DNA of 64,000 nt from Nakamurella sp. PAMC28650. GTDB taxonomy: Bacteria; Actinomycetota; Actinomycetes; Mycobacteriales; Nakamurellaceae. The stretch's first letter is position 1; every line of letters begins with the position of its first letter. This document shows positions 54,766 through 63,001 of this stretch, piece after piece. A program made the translations under genes and the position numbers. The notes under the pieces were generated by a model. The model had not been told where the DNA came from and searched no databases. It saw nothing but the letters and a program-made list of their open reading frames with translations. The DNA lies in the NCBI RefSeq assembly GCF_014303395.1, contig NZ_CP060298.1, positions 3,925,001-3,989,000 on the forward strand, in the 5' to 3' direction.

Positions 54766-55641
54766 GTGACGAAAGCGCCTCCGCGGTCATGGGAGTGGCA
54801 GGACGGCGCGGATGAAGTCCGGATTGAATGTGCCGGCGCCGAACTGTCATGGCAGGTGACCGGGTTTGACGAGCGGCTCGGTGACATGAGGCAGGACGGT
54901 GAAATCCAGACCCTCGAGGACTTTGTTGCCTACGGGCCCGTCCGTCGTGGTCCCGAACTGGTGATCCGAGAGGTCGCCGCTCATCTCGGACTGACCGATC
55001 CGCAATGGCTGCGTCCGCTGCCGCCTGTCAATCGGCAGGCGATCGATCTTGCGCGCCGTGGCGACACCACTGGCCTGCTCGGTCTGGTCCGATCCGGGGT
55101 CGGCGTCGATGCTGCCGACCACCAGGGTTACAGCTTGCTGTGGTCGGCGACAGTGAATGGCCGGGTCGACACGGCGCTCGCACTGATCTCGGCCGGCGCC
55201 GATGTCAGCCGGCGCTTCCGCTACGGGACTGAAGTACTGCACGCGGCCGTGACCGGTGGCCACGTCCGTTTGGTGGCGGCGATCTGCGCAGCCGGGGTCG
55301 CCGTCGACGCGGTGGAGGATGTGCGTGGCGACACGGCATTGTCGCTCGCCGTCCGCAGCCCGAATGCGTGTCCGATGGCGCAGCTCCTCATCGCGGCGGG
55401 TGCGGATGTGGACCGTCGACGTCGCGACGGACGTACGGCATTGGTGCTCGCTGTTCGTTCAGGGGACATCGAGTTGGCCGGGCTGCTGTTGACTTCTGGA
55501 GCCGACCCGAATCTGGTCGATGCCGATGGATCGAGCGCTCTGCACATGGCAGCAGAATCCTCTCGGACATCTGCCTACCGGTTACTGCTGGAAGCGGGCG
55601 CGAACCCAGCACAGTGCAACCGGTGGAGGAGCACCCCTTGA
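54766..55641 (+). CDS. Ankyrin-repeat protein, N-terminal part (frame broken at its end)
   Basis: A 291-residue frame from the GTG at 54766 (an ATG at 54721 is also possible). An N-terminal region (WEWQDGADEVRIECAGAELSWQVTGFDERLGDMRQDG) is followed by ankyrin repeats: QGYSLLWSATVNGRVDTALALISAGADV, GTEVLHAAVTGGHVRLVAAICAAGV, RDGRTALVLAVRSGDIELAGLLLTSGADPN, DGSSALHMAAESSRTSAYRLLLEAGANP. It stops at TGA (55639-55641) after CNRWRSTP, just where the next repeat should continue, because one base is missing. It probably mediates protein-protein contacts; partners are unknown. Confidence 0.75.
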   Translation: MTKAPPRSWEWQDGADEVRIECAGAELSWQVTGFDERLGDMRQDGEIQTLEDFVAYGPVRRGPELVIREVAAHLGLTDPQWLRPLPPVNRQAIDLARRGDTTGLLGLVRSGVGVDAADHQGYSLLWSATVNGRVDTALALISAGADVSRRFRYGTEVLHAAVTGGHVRLVAAICAAGVAVDAVEDVRGDTALSLAVRSPNACPMAQLLIAAGADVDRRRRDGRTALVLAVRSGDIELAGLLLTSGADPNLVDADGSSALHMAAESSRTSAYRLLLEAGANPAQCNRWRSTP

Positions 55642-56015
55642 TGGAGGCCGCGTTGCACGGCCGGCTTGTCGGGGTTCGTGCGCTGCTCGCCGCCGACGCC
55701 GATGTCAATGCCGCAGCCGAGGATGGTTCGACGGCTCTGATGCACGCGTGCTACCGCCGCCCGGTGGTCGAGGTCATCGCGCTGCTGATCGACCACGGAG
55801 CGTGGGTGAATGCGGCCCGGACAGACGGTTACACCGCCTTGATGTCGGCTGCTCGAAATGGAACAGCAGCGACCGTCGAGCTGTTCTGGGCCTGCGGTGC
55901 TGATATCGCGGCCGTCGACGGGACCGGACGGGACGCGTTGGCTCATGCCACTGATGCCGGCAATGCCGACACGGCGAAGATCCTGCGGGCTGTCGGTCCC
56001 ACGAACGAACGGTAG
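55641..56015 (+). CDS. Ankyrin-repeat protein, C-terminal part
   Basis: A 124-residue frame that starts with the ATG at 55641, whose A is the last base of the preceding TGA (TGATG). It holds the next repeats: MEAALHGRLVGVRALLAADADVNAAAEDG, STALMHACYRRPVVEVIALLIDHGAWVNAARTDG and YTALMSAARNGTAATVELFWACGADIAAVDGTG. Together with the first frame it would be one long ankyrin protein if one T were added near 55638. The overlap would let ribosomes restart, so both halves may be made. Confidence 0.7.
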   Translation: MEAALHGRLVGVRALLAADADVNAAAEDGSTALMHACYRRPVVEVIALLIDHGAWVNAARTDGYTALMSAARNGTAATVELFWACGADIAAVDGTGRDALAHATDAGNADTAKILRAVGPTNER

Positions 56016-56372
56016 GTTCACCGGTGTCATCACGGCGCAATGGGGCCGATGAGGTCGTGGCGCAAGCGGCAAAGACGAATGCTCCGGCGTCGCTCGGAAA
56101 GGCCATGTCCGCTGTCGGGGCCGGTGCGGTGGCCGTCGTTGCCGGATTCGCCGGTCGAAGTAGCCTGCTGGGGAGGATCTCTGGTGTCGTCATGGCCGTC
56201 CCCCCGATCAGATGAGCTCGGTCGAACATGGCACCGTCAACCTCGCCGAGGTCAGCCGGACACCGTTGGGTTTTATTTGCGCCGATCGGCCTCGACGGTT
56301 CTCGTCGTCCCCTGACCGAGCAAGGTCCGCACGGCGAAACCGGCTCATCACAATCGACGGTGTAGTCCCGAT
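56016..56372. other. No gene identified
   Basis: 357 bases between the ankyrin gene and an insertion-sequence remnant. Short open frames exist on both strands, but none has family character. An Ala/Val-rich stretch at 56070-56200 might encode a short membrane peptide, without a convincing start. Confidence 0.4.
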
Positions 56373-56480
56373 CTAAATTGGCACCTCAGGGCGTGGGTCG
56401 CCTTCGGTCACCTGCAAACCAAGTCCCTCGAGCCGGGCGGATGCGATCAGGTCAGGTGTCAAAAATGTAGAGTCAGCCAT
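56373..56480 (-). pseudogene. N-terminal remnant of an ISL3-type transposase
   Basis: A 35-codon frame (MADSTFLTPDLIASARLEGLGLQVTEGDPRPEVPI) from ATG at 56480 to TAG. It resembles the first residues of some ISL3-family transposases (TFLTPDLT--RLD-LGLEVTGQRLEPDRAV) but ends abruptly. It is outside the intact ISL3 element at 60.8 kb and is a different lineage. The likeness is from memory and short, so the call is tentative. Confidence 0.4.
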
Positions 56481-56848
56481 GTCGAGGTCTTCCGTGTGGA
56501 CAGCGTCAGAACTTCCATCATCGGAGGACCTCGACCCCTATCCCGGCAACGACGCGCCAACCCCGCTTGGACCTCACCGGGCAAGAGACGCTAATGTCTT
56601 CGCCGATGACTACTGGCGATCGGCCCGCGAATATCGGGTCTCGGCTGCCCGAGGGAATTGACCGATACGGAGTCAGCCTTCAACGATGGAAGGTGCGCGA
56701 CACCGCGGAATTACATGGATTGATCCTGGCCAATGTTGATCATCTGCGCCCGTACATGCACTGGATTGGATTTGAACCGCAAACCATGCAGCAGCGCAGC
56801 GCCCTCATCGAGCAGTGGAGTACCGAATGGGCGGCTGGCGGTGACCTT

Positions 56849-57322
56849 CTAGGGCGTGTCTTCCAATAGTCGGTTCCAGACGATGCACGCCGAAAGCACC
56901 ACTGCCGCGCGGTAGGTGATGGCGAGCTTGTCGTAGCGGGTGGCCAGCCCCCGCCACTGCTTGATCAAAGCGAAGGAACGCCCGACAACGTTGCGTTCCC
57001 GGTACATCTGGCGGTCCAGCGCAGGTGGACGGCCACCCTTGCTGCCCTTACGTTTGCGGGCGGCGATCTGGTCGCTCTTGAGCGGAATGACCACCTTGAT
57101 CCCGCGGCGCTGCAGCATCCTGCGGGTGATCCCGGCGGCGTAGGCCTTGTCCGCCAGGACGGCATCGGGTCGGGTCCGTGGTCGCCCCCGACCTCGGCGC
57201 GGAACCCGGATGTCGGCCAGTACCTGTTCCAGGACGGCACCGTCGTTGCGTTGCCCACCGGTGATGACGATCGCCAGTGGCCGGCCCTTGCCATCGACCG
57301 CGTGGTGGATCTTCGTGGTCAA
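56849..57322 (-). CDS. IS5-type transposase, orfB
   Basis: A 157-residue frame with the second half of the DDE domain: TTKIHHAVDGKGRPLAIVITGGQRNDG, VLADKAYAAGI (second Asp) and YRERNVVGRSFALIKQWRGLATRYDK (Glu). The true reading joins from orfA by a frameshift: the frame continues upstream as GAVSNYKNLPLVDAEPAGHGIGRSRGGLTTK. The stop codon TAG (56849-56851) lies in the CTAG target duplication rather than in the element. Confidence 0.88.
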   Translation of the reverse strand: MTTKIHHAVDGKGRPLAIVITGGQRNDGAVLEQVLADIRVPRRGRGRPRTRPDAVLADKAYAAGITRRMLQRRGIKVVIPLKSDQIAARKRKGSKGGRPPALDRQMYRERNVVGRSFALIKQWRGLATRYDKLAITYRAAVVLSACIVWNRLLEDTP

Positions 57323-57820
57323 CCCGCCCCGGGACCTGCCAATGCCGTGACCTGCAGGTTCAGCATCGACCAGTGGCAGATTCTTGTAGTTCGATACTGC
57401 CCCCTGTGTCCTGCTCGGGCCGTGTCGTGTTTGTGCTGGTGGGCGCGGTTGATGGTGGCATCCACCGACACGGTCCAGTCGATCTGACCGGCAGCGTCAG
57501 CGTCGGTCAACAACGCCGCGAGCACCCGGTCCCAGGTGCCGTCTCCGGCGTACCGGCGGTGCCGCTTCCACACGGTCTGCCACGGTCCGAACACGTCCCG
57601 AGGCAAGTCCCGCCAGGGGATCCCGGCCCGGTACCGGTAGGCGATGCCTTCCACCACCCGCCGGTGCTCACCGAACGGATGACCCCGCCGGCCAACATTT
57701 GTCGGCAACAACCGCTCGATCCGTTGCCACTGCTCGTCACTGAAGACGCGGTACCGCGACGAAGGAGAACTCATTCAGTGAGCATCCCGCCACACCTACC
57801 CAACTTTTGGGAGACACGCC
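56853..57820. mobile_element. IS5-family (IS427-like) insertion sequence
   Basis: A 968-base element with imperfect inverted ends (GGCGTGTCTTCCAATAGT at the left; the right end, read inward, is GGCGTGTCTCCCAAAAGT; 16 of 18 match). CTAG flanks both ends (56849-56852 and 57821-57824), the expected target duplication. It encodes orfA and orfB in different frames on the minus strand. It interrupts the GNAT gene at 56.6-58.2 kb and lies in the opposite direction to it. Confidence 0.92.
57319..57774 (-). CDS. IS5-type transposase, orfA
   Basis: A 151-residue frame with the N-terminal helix-turn-helix region (FSDEQWQRIERLLPTNVGRRGHPFGEHRRVVEGIAYRYRAGIPWRDLPRDVFGPWQTVWKRHRRYAGDGTWDRVLAALL) and the first catalytic Asp in VSVDATINRAHQHKH. 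After HKHDTARAGHRGQY the frame leaves the family. A run of five G (CACAGGGGGCAGT, about 57396-57408) is the likely slippage site for making the OrfAB fusion. Confidence 0.88.
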   Translation of the reverse strand: MSSPSSRYRVFSDEQWQRIERLLPTNVGRRGHPFGEHRRVVEGIAYRYRAGIPWRDLPRDVFGPWQTVWKRHRRYAGDGTWDRVLAALLTDADAAGQIDWTVSVDATINRAHQHKHDTARAGHRGQYRTTRICHWSMLNLQVTALAGPGAG

Positions 57821-58292
57821 CTAGTCGGAATCTGGCGCGGTGCTCGCGTGATCGGGTCCGCCGGGTTACATCGGCGCGTCGGCCCCAGCGGCTTGGAGAT
57901 CGGATATTGGGTTGATCGAGATCACCTCAGACAGGGCGTGGCCACTGCCACCGCGCGTGCGCTGACGGATCTGGCGTTTACGGTCGACGGTATCGACAGC
58001 GTCCAGATCAGCCACGACGCGACCAACCTGGCCAGTGCGGGTGTTCCTTTTCAGCTTGGGTACGACCGCTTGCCAAACCACCCGTCCATTGCGCAACCCG
58101 GCACGGCTGGCAGCGGAGTCGAGGGTGTCTGGCTCGTCCGCCGAGACCAATGGTCTAACTGCCCAGCTCGCCGCGGGTAGTAAATCGGGTACCATTATAC
58201 GTTCGACGCTGAGATGACCGTTTCCGGAAAGCTGCTCGACGATCGTTTGGGTGGGCGGACGCAGTGTCAACCACATCGAGGTCTGTCGTTCG

Positions 58293-59789
58293 GGTAACCA
58301 TTCAGTCAGCTGAGGGCTGGTTTCCAGGGGTCGCCAAGGATGGTGTTGCGGATTCCGTCGAGTGTGTTGAGTCCGTGTTTTCGTAGGGTGGAGATGTGGG
58401 CTCGGACGGTGAGCCACGCTTTCGCGCCGGTTTCGGATCGGTGGGATCCGGAGATGTTGGCCTGCGTTTTGGCTGGTCTGACGTCTCGTTCGGCCTGGTT
58501 GTTGGTGAACGGCACCCTCAGGTCGCGGGCGAACAGCAGCACCTTGTCGTCGTGGCGGTGCAGTCGTTCCAGCAGGTTCCGGGTCTTGGATTGCTTGAGG
58601 CCGGCGTGGCGGGAGTTCTGGGCGAGGCCGACGAGGATGGCCTGGTGGAAGTCGGCGGTCAGGCGGGTCAGTTCGGTGGGGCTGATCTGAGTGTGGCCGG
58701 CGTCACGGGCCTGGTGGGCGGCGGTGTTCAGAGCTTGGTAGGCCTGGATCGCTGCGGTGGGCCACGCTGCGTGGGGGTTTTCGTCGGCGGCGGCGACGAT
58801 TTCGCGGGTGATGTGCGCACCGCACCAGGCGTGTCGGGCGGTGGCGTACTTGGCGCCGTCGTAGACGGTCAGGCCGTCGTGGACGGCGGTGCCGGTGTAG
58901 CCCGGGAGCACCGCGAACTCGTCGACGGCGGTCCGGCCGCGGGATTGGTGCAGGTGGTAGGCGGTGAGCTTCTGGGTGCAGGCGACGTGCAGCCACCATT
59001 TCACCCCGTTGACCTTCACCGTCGTTTCATCGACGTGCAGCACCGGGCCGACATTGAGGTGCGCTTTCACGGCGTCGGTGGATTCGGTGAGCAGGTCCGC
59101 GACCTGCTCGATGACCGAGCTGATCCACCCGACGGACGGTCGGGTGCCGGTGACGTCGGCGATCAACGTTTGCGCCCGGTGGACCGGGATGTGCTGGAAC
59201 ACCACCAGGTAGCACGCCAACGCCCGGATGTTCGGTCCGTACTGCACTGGCCGGTCCACTCCGGCTGGCGCGGCGGCGGTGTTGACGTGGCCGCAGCGGC
59301 AGCGCAACCGGTGCAGGCGGTGCTCGGTCACCGTGGCGGTGGTTGCCGGGATGTCGGTCACCTGCCGAGCCAGGATTCCCACTTCGACCGCGCCGGCCAG
59401 GCCGGATCCGCAGCCGCCGCACGCGGCGGGTCGGTGATCGACGGTGACGTCGGGGGTGTCGGTGCGGCGCAACGCGAACCCTTGACCGCCGGGTTGTTTC
59501 CCGGGCTTACGTCCGGCCTTGGCCTGCTCCCGCCGGGCCGGGGAGCGGTCCAGCCGGTCGGTGGATGGCGGCATCGAGGAGTTCCTCGAGTTGGTGCCCA
59601 ACCGCCGCTTCAACTCGACGATCTCAGCAGCCATCTCGGCGATCCTGGCTTCCAGTTGCTGGATCTTCTGGGCCTGGGCGGCGACCAGCTCCGCAAGTTC
59701 GGAGTAGGTAGGATCGGCCACAAACGCATTGTCCCGCAACCGATCTCAACGAGTCAGTAGACACGCCGACCGGCCCACTGAATGGTTAC
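58293..59789. mobile_element. Compact IS66-family element with an 8-base target duplication
   Basis: A 1497-base element with exact 13-base inverted ends, GTAACCATTCAGT (58293-58305) and ACTGAATGGTTAC (59777-59789). GTAA ends are typical of IS66. The target duplication TCGTTCGG is perfect (58285-58292 and 59790-59797). It carries only the transposase (tnpC); tnpA and tnpB are absent. Confidence 0.95.
58306..59721 (-). CDS. IS66-family transposase
   Basis: A 471-residue transposase from the GTG at 59721 (VADPTYSELAELVAAQAQKIQQLEARIAEMAAEIVELKRRLG). Order: leucine-zipper-like N-terminus; a Ser/Pro/Arg stretch (NSSMPPSTDRLDRSPARREQAKAGRKPGKQPGGQ); zinc finger (ACGGCGSGL ... LRCRCGHVN); and the DDE catalytic core with VGPVLHVDETTVKVNG (first Asp), GTAVHDGLTVYDGAKYATARHAWCGAHITREI (second Asp) and VPFTNNQAERDVRPAKTQANISG (Glu). 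It fills almost the whole element and appears intact. Confidence 0.95.
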   Translation of the reverse strand: MADPTYSELAELVAAQAQKIQQLEARIAEMAAEIVELKRRLGTNSRNSSMPPSTDRLDRSPARREQAKAGRKPGKQPGGQGFALRRTDTPDVTVDHRPAACGGCGSGLAGAVEVGILARQVTDIPATTATVTEHRLHRLRCRCGHVNTAAAPAGVDRPVQYGPNIRALACYLVVFQHIPVHRAQTLIADVTGTRPSVGWISSVIEQVADLLTESTDAVKAHLNVGPVLHVDETTVKVNGVKWWLHVACTQKLTAYHLHQSRGRTAVDEFAVLPGYTGTAVHDGLTVYDGAKYATARHAWCGAHITREIVAAADENPHAAWPTAAIQAYQALNTAAHQARDAGHTQISPTELTRLTADFHQAILVGLAQNSRHAGLKQSKTRNLLERLHRHDDKVLLFARDLRVPFTNNQAERDVRPAKTQANISGSHRSETGAKAWLTVRAHISTLRKHGLNTLDGIRNTILGDPWKPALS

Positions 59790-60045
59790 TCGTTCGGACC
59801 GGCGAGAACTGGCGCTATCGGAATAACGTCGACCTTACGCGGTACCGAGGCGCCGACCCCATCTACGCCCTCCAATGCGAAGAGCCGGATTTCGCTGGCT
59901 GCAGTCCGCGATCGACTTTGTGCGCCGCCGACTCGGCCGGGATGGAGACGCTCGGCAAGCTCACCATTCGCCGACAGGGCAAATTTCTTGCCGTGCTCGG
60001 AGTCGACGAATTGGTCTGTCCTCGTTCAAGAATACTATCGGCAGG
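59790..60045 (+). pseudogene. Fragment of an unidentified gene between two insertion sequences
   Basis: The 256 bases between the two IS66 elements have one frame with clear codon bias: VRTGENWRYRNNVDLTRYRGADPIYALQCEEPDFAG and METLGKLTIRRQGKFLAVLGVDELVCPRSRI. Joining across both insertion sites (removing the elements and one target copy) keeps this frame open upstream to a GTG near 58266 and downstream to a TAG at 63084-63086. I do not recognise the protein. It was probably broken by the first insertion. Confidence 0.45.
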
Positions 60046-60053
60046 GTAACTGG

Positions 60054-60839
60054 TCAAGTGTGGGCGGGTAGCCAGGGGTTCCTGCTGGTCAGCTGGGTGA
60101 GGGCGGCCAGGGCTGGTACGCCGTGTTTTGCGGTCGTTTGTAGGTAGGAGCGGAGGTCCGCGAAGTGTCCGGCTCCTTTTTCGGTGCGCATGGTGCCCGA
60201 TATTTTCTGTCGGATCTTGGTCATGCGGATCTCTTGTTCGGCGGGGTTGTTGGTGAACGGGATCGCCGGGTCGGAGGCGAATTTGAGGTAGTCGACTTCT
60301 CTGCGGTGGATGCGGCGGGCCAGTGCTCGGTGTTTGCGGCCGATGGCGCCGTCGGGGTGGGTGGCGGCGAGGAGGGCGTGCCGGATCTTGACGGTTTCGG
60401 CGGCGATGACCGCCTGGTCGACGGGGGTGTCGGGGTGGGCGGCGGCCGCTTTGTGCAGGGTGAGCAGCGCGTCGCGGACTTGCTGCGCCCAGCACCAGGC
60501 GCCGGGCAGGTCTGTGTTGCTGGCGTGGTGGTGGTCGGTGACGGCCTGTAGCTCGCGGAGCAGATGCGCATTGCACAGCGCATGCCGCGCGGCGGTGTAG
60601 GTGTCATACGGTGCCCACGCGTCGTGGACGGCGGTGCCGGTGAAGCCGGGCAGGATGTTCATCTTGGCCATCGCTTCGGTACCGCGTCTGCGGTGGAAGA
60701 ACAGTCTGGTGAAGGCCGGGGTGGACGCGGAGTGCAGCCAGTGGTTGCGACCTTCGCAGCGCAGCCCGGTCTCATCAAAGTGCACCACCGGAGAGGATTT
60801 CAAGCGGGCGGTGACCTGGGCCAAAAATTGGGCTCTTGT
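60054..60839 (-). pseudogene. IS66-family transposase, C-terminal half (split by ISL3)
   Basis: About 261 codons with the IS66 core: AQVTARLKSSPVVHFDETGLRCEG (first Asp), GTAVHDAWAPYDTYTAARHALCNAHLLRELQAV and IPFTNNPAEQEIRMTKIRQKISG (Glu). It is joined to the N-terminal half on the far side of ISL3: ...DLGEF/LAQVTARL.... It has no start of its own with a proper ribosome site. Confidence 0.9.
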
Positions 60840-62211
60840 GACGTTCTCGTGGGTGGTTTGACCCCTGGTTGTGGGCGACACACCGGGCTGCGTATAGGTT
60901 CTGGCTTATCTAGGGTCAGTCACTATCCAGGAGCACGGTGTGCGCGGTGTAACGATATGGCGAAAGCTGCTCGGTGTCGAGCAACTGCAGGTGTGCGATG
61001 TGGCGTGGGAGGAGGCCGACGACCGGCAGGTGCTGGTCGTTTCGGTGCGTGCGACGAAGGGCGCCCGGAGTAGGTGCAGTCGATGCCGGCGTAGACGGCC
61101 GGGCTATGACCAGGGCGGCGGAACCCGGCGGTGGCGGTCGCTGGACTGGGGGTCGACGATGGTATTCCTGCAGGCTGCGGCTCCGCGGGTGAACTGCCGG
61201 ACGCACGGGGTGGTCGTCGCGGCGGTGCCGTGGGCCCGACCCGGCGCGCGGGCAACCCGAGCGTTTGAAGACCAGTGCGCGTGGTTGGCGGCGCACACCG
61301 CTTCGTCGGTGGTGGCGCAGTTGATGCGGACGTCGTGGCGGCACGTGAGCGCAATCATCGAGCACGTCGTCGCCGACGGTTTGGCCGGCCGGGACGTGCT
61401 CGCGGGGCTGCGGCGGATCGGCATCGATGAAATCTCCCACCGCAAAGGCCAGCGGTATCTGACGTGCGTGGTCGATCAAGACTCCGGCAGATTGGTGTGG
61501 GCCGCACCGGGCCGCAACAGCGACACCCTGGGTCGGTTCTTCGACCAACTCGGCCCAGAACGGGCGGCGGCGTTGACGCACGTCTCGGCCGACGGGGCGC
61601 AGTGGATCCACGACACCGTGACGGCCCGCGCGCCGCAGGCGGTGCTGGGATTGGATCCGTTTCATATCGTGGGGTGGGCCACCCGGGAGTTGGACAAGGT
61701 CCGTCGTCAGACGTGGAACACGCTGCGGGGTAACAGTAGCTCTGCGCAGGCGTCGTCGGTGAAGGGCAGCCGCTGGGCATTGCTGAAAAACCCGGCGGAC
61801 CTGTCCCCGGAGCAACGCGGGTCCCTCGCTTCGATCGCCCAGACCAACCGGCATCTGTATCGGGCGTATCTGCTGAAGGAGCAACTGCGCGCGGTGTTCC
61901 AGGTCAAGGGCCAGGCCGGCCGTGAACTGTTGGCCGGCTGGATCGCCTGGGCCCGCCGCTCCCAACTCCCCGGCTTCATCGCCCTGGCCGCAACGTTGAA
62001 GCGGTTCCAGCAGCTGATTTGGAACACCCTGATCCACCAGATGAGCAACGCCCAATCCGAGGCCACCAACACTCACCTACGGGCCTTGACCCGCAGGTCG
62101 TACGGCTTTCACAGCCCAGAAGCGTTGATAGCCATGGCAATGCTCACCCGCGGCGGGTTATGCCCGCCGCTTCCCGGACGCTAAACCACCCACGAAAACG
62201 TCAGGAGACCC
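60840..62211. mobile_element. ISL3-family insertion sequence inside IS66
   Basis: A 1372-base element with imperfect inverted ends of about 30 bases (GGGCTCTTGTGACGTTCTCG at the left; the right end reads GGGTCTCCTGACGTTTTCG inward; both continue TGGGTGGTTT). The 8-base target duplication is CAAAAATT (60832-60839 and 62212-62219). It carries one transposase gene on the plus strand and lies within the IS66 transposase gene, so it arrived later. Confidence 0.93.
60940..62184 (+). CDS. ISL3-family transposase
   Basis: A 414-residue transposase with a GTG start. Zinc-finger-like Cys pairs in ARSRCSRCRRRR and APRVNCRTHG precede a helix-turn-helix segment (SSVVAQLMRTSWRHVSAIIEHVV) and the DDE core: IGIDEISHRKGQRYLTCVVDQDSGRLVWAAPGRN (first Asp), VSADGAQWIHDTV (second Asp), LDPFHIVGWATRELDKVRR, and SEATNTHLRALTRRSYGFHSPEALIAMAML (Glu region). 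It appears intact. Confidence 0.94.
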   Translation: MRGVTIWRKLLGVEQLQVCDVAWEEADDRQVLVVSVRATKGARSRCSRCRRRRPGYDQGGGTRRWRSLDWGSTMVFLQAAAPRVNCRTHGVVVAAVPWARPGARATRAFEDQCAWLAAHTASSVVAQLMRTSWRHVSAIIEHVVADGLAGRDVLAGLRRIGIDEISHRKGQRYLTCVVDQDSGRLVWAAPGRNSDTLGRFFDQLGPERAAALTHVSADGAQWIHDTVTARAPQAVLGLDPFHIVGWATRELDKVRRQTWNTLRGNSSSAQASSVKGSRWALLKNPADLSPEQRGSLASIAQTNRHLYRAYLLKEQLRAVFQVKGQAGRELLAGWIAWARRSQLPGFIALAATLKRFQQLIWNTLIHQMSNAQSEATNTHLRALTRRSYGFHSPEALIAMAMLTRGGLCPPLPGR

Positions 62212-62856
62212 CAAAAATTCGCCCAGGTCACCGGCGGCGCGACTGGTCACCGCGGCGACGGTGCCATCAGAGACAGGAATGCCGAACAGTTCGCTGATGG
62301 CCTGGGCGGTCCGCTTCTTGGACAGGAACTGCCCCATGAACAGATAGATGACGACCGCGCACATCACCGGCCCGTACTGCACGGGTCCGCCCGCCTGGGC
62401 GGGTGTGTCGCCGGTCGAGGTCTTCCCGCAGTGGCAGCGGCGGCTGATGATCTGATGTTCGGTGACGTGCACTTTGATCGGCGGGATGTCGAAGACCTGC
62501 CGGCGTGAGCAGCCAACCTCGGTCGCATCGGCCAGATCCGATCCGCAGCCAGTGCAGCAGCTCGGTTCGTGGCGGATCACCACATCCGGGTCGGCGACCT
62601 GGGCTGAAGTCTGCCCGCGGTGCCCGTCCTGTCCGCCGGGCTTGCGTGTGGACGGCGTGCGCAGCGACCTGGTCTTCGCCTTGCCGGGTCCGTCCGCCGA
62701 TGGTGGCTTCGAGGAGTTCTGCGAGTTGGTCCGCAACCGTGCTTCCAGGTCCGCGACCCGCACCTTTAATGCCGCATTCTCGGCGCGGAGGGTGTTCAGT
62801 TCGGTGCGCATTTCGACGATCAGTTCCACCAGTTCGGCGTACGTCGGCTGCGTCAT
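62212..62856 (-). pseudogene. IS66-family transposase, N-terminal half (split by ISL3)
   Basis: About 215 codons: coiled N-terminus (VELIVEMRTELNTLRAENAALKVRVADLEARLR), the linker NSSKPPSADGPGKAKTRSLRTPSTRKPGGQDGHRG, and the zinc finger CCTGCGSDL ... RRCHCGKTSTG, then AISELFGIPVSDGTVAAVTSRAAGDLGEF. After this the frame runs into ISL3 DNA and stops there. Confidence 0.9.
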
Positions 62857-63001
62857 TCCATTATTATCGCATCAGACAACACCATTGTTCGGCGACACGC
62901 CGACACGGCTCACCCCACATAGATCGACATTCTCCGGTCTATTCGCCCAATGAATGACAGTCTATTTCACCGCGGTGAGACCTGACCAGTTACTCGGCAG
63001 G

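Larger units (their letters stand above)
56594..58180 (+). pseudogene. GNAT acetyltransferase gene split by an IS5-type element
   Basis: The 5' part (56594-56852, MSSPMTTGDRPANIG ... WKVRDTAELHGLILANVDHLRPYMHWIGFEPQTMQQRSALIEQW) and the 3' part (57825-58180, VGIWRGARVIGSAGLHRRVGPSGLEIGYWVDRDHLRQGVATATARALTDLAF) join exactly in frame when the element and one copy of CTAG are removed: ...GGDLL/VGIWRGAR.... The joined product is a normal RimJ/RimL-type GNAT with the acetyl-CoA loop HLRQGVATA. The gene is otherwise intact, so the insertion is recent. Confidence 0.85.
60046..62993. mobile_element. IS66-family element carrying a nested ISL3 element
   Basis: Inverted ends GTAACTGGTCA (60046-60056) and TGACCAGTTAC (62983-62993), with a perfect 8-base target duplication TCGGCAGG (60038-60045 and 62994-63001). 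Inside, a complete ISL3 element interrupts the transposase gene, so this copy is inactive. Without ISL3 and one target copy, it would be about 1568 bases with one transposase gene. Its ends differ from those of the first IS66, so they are distinct elements. Confidence 0.94.
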
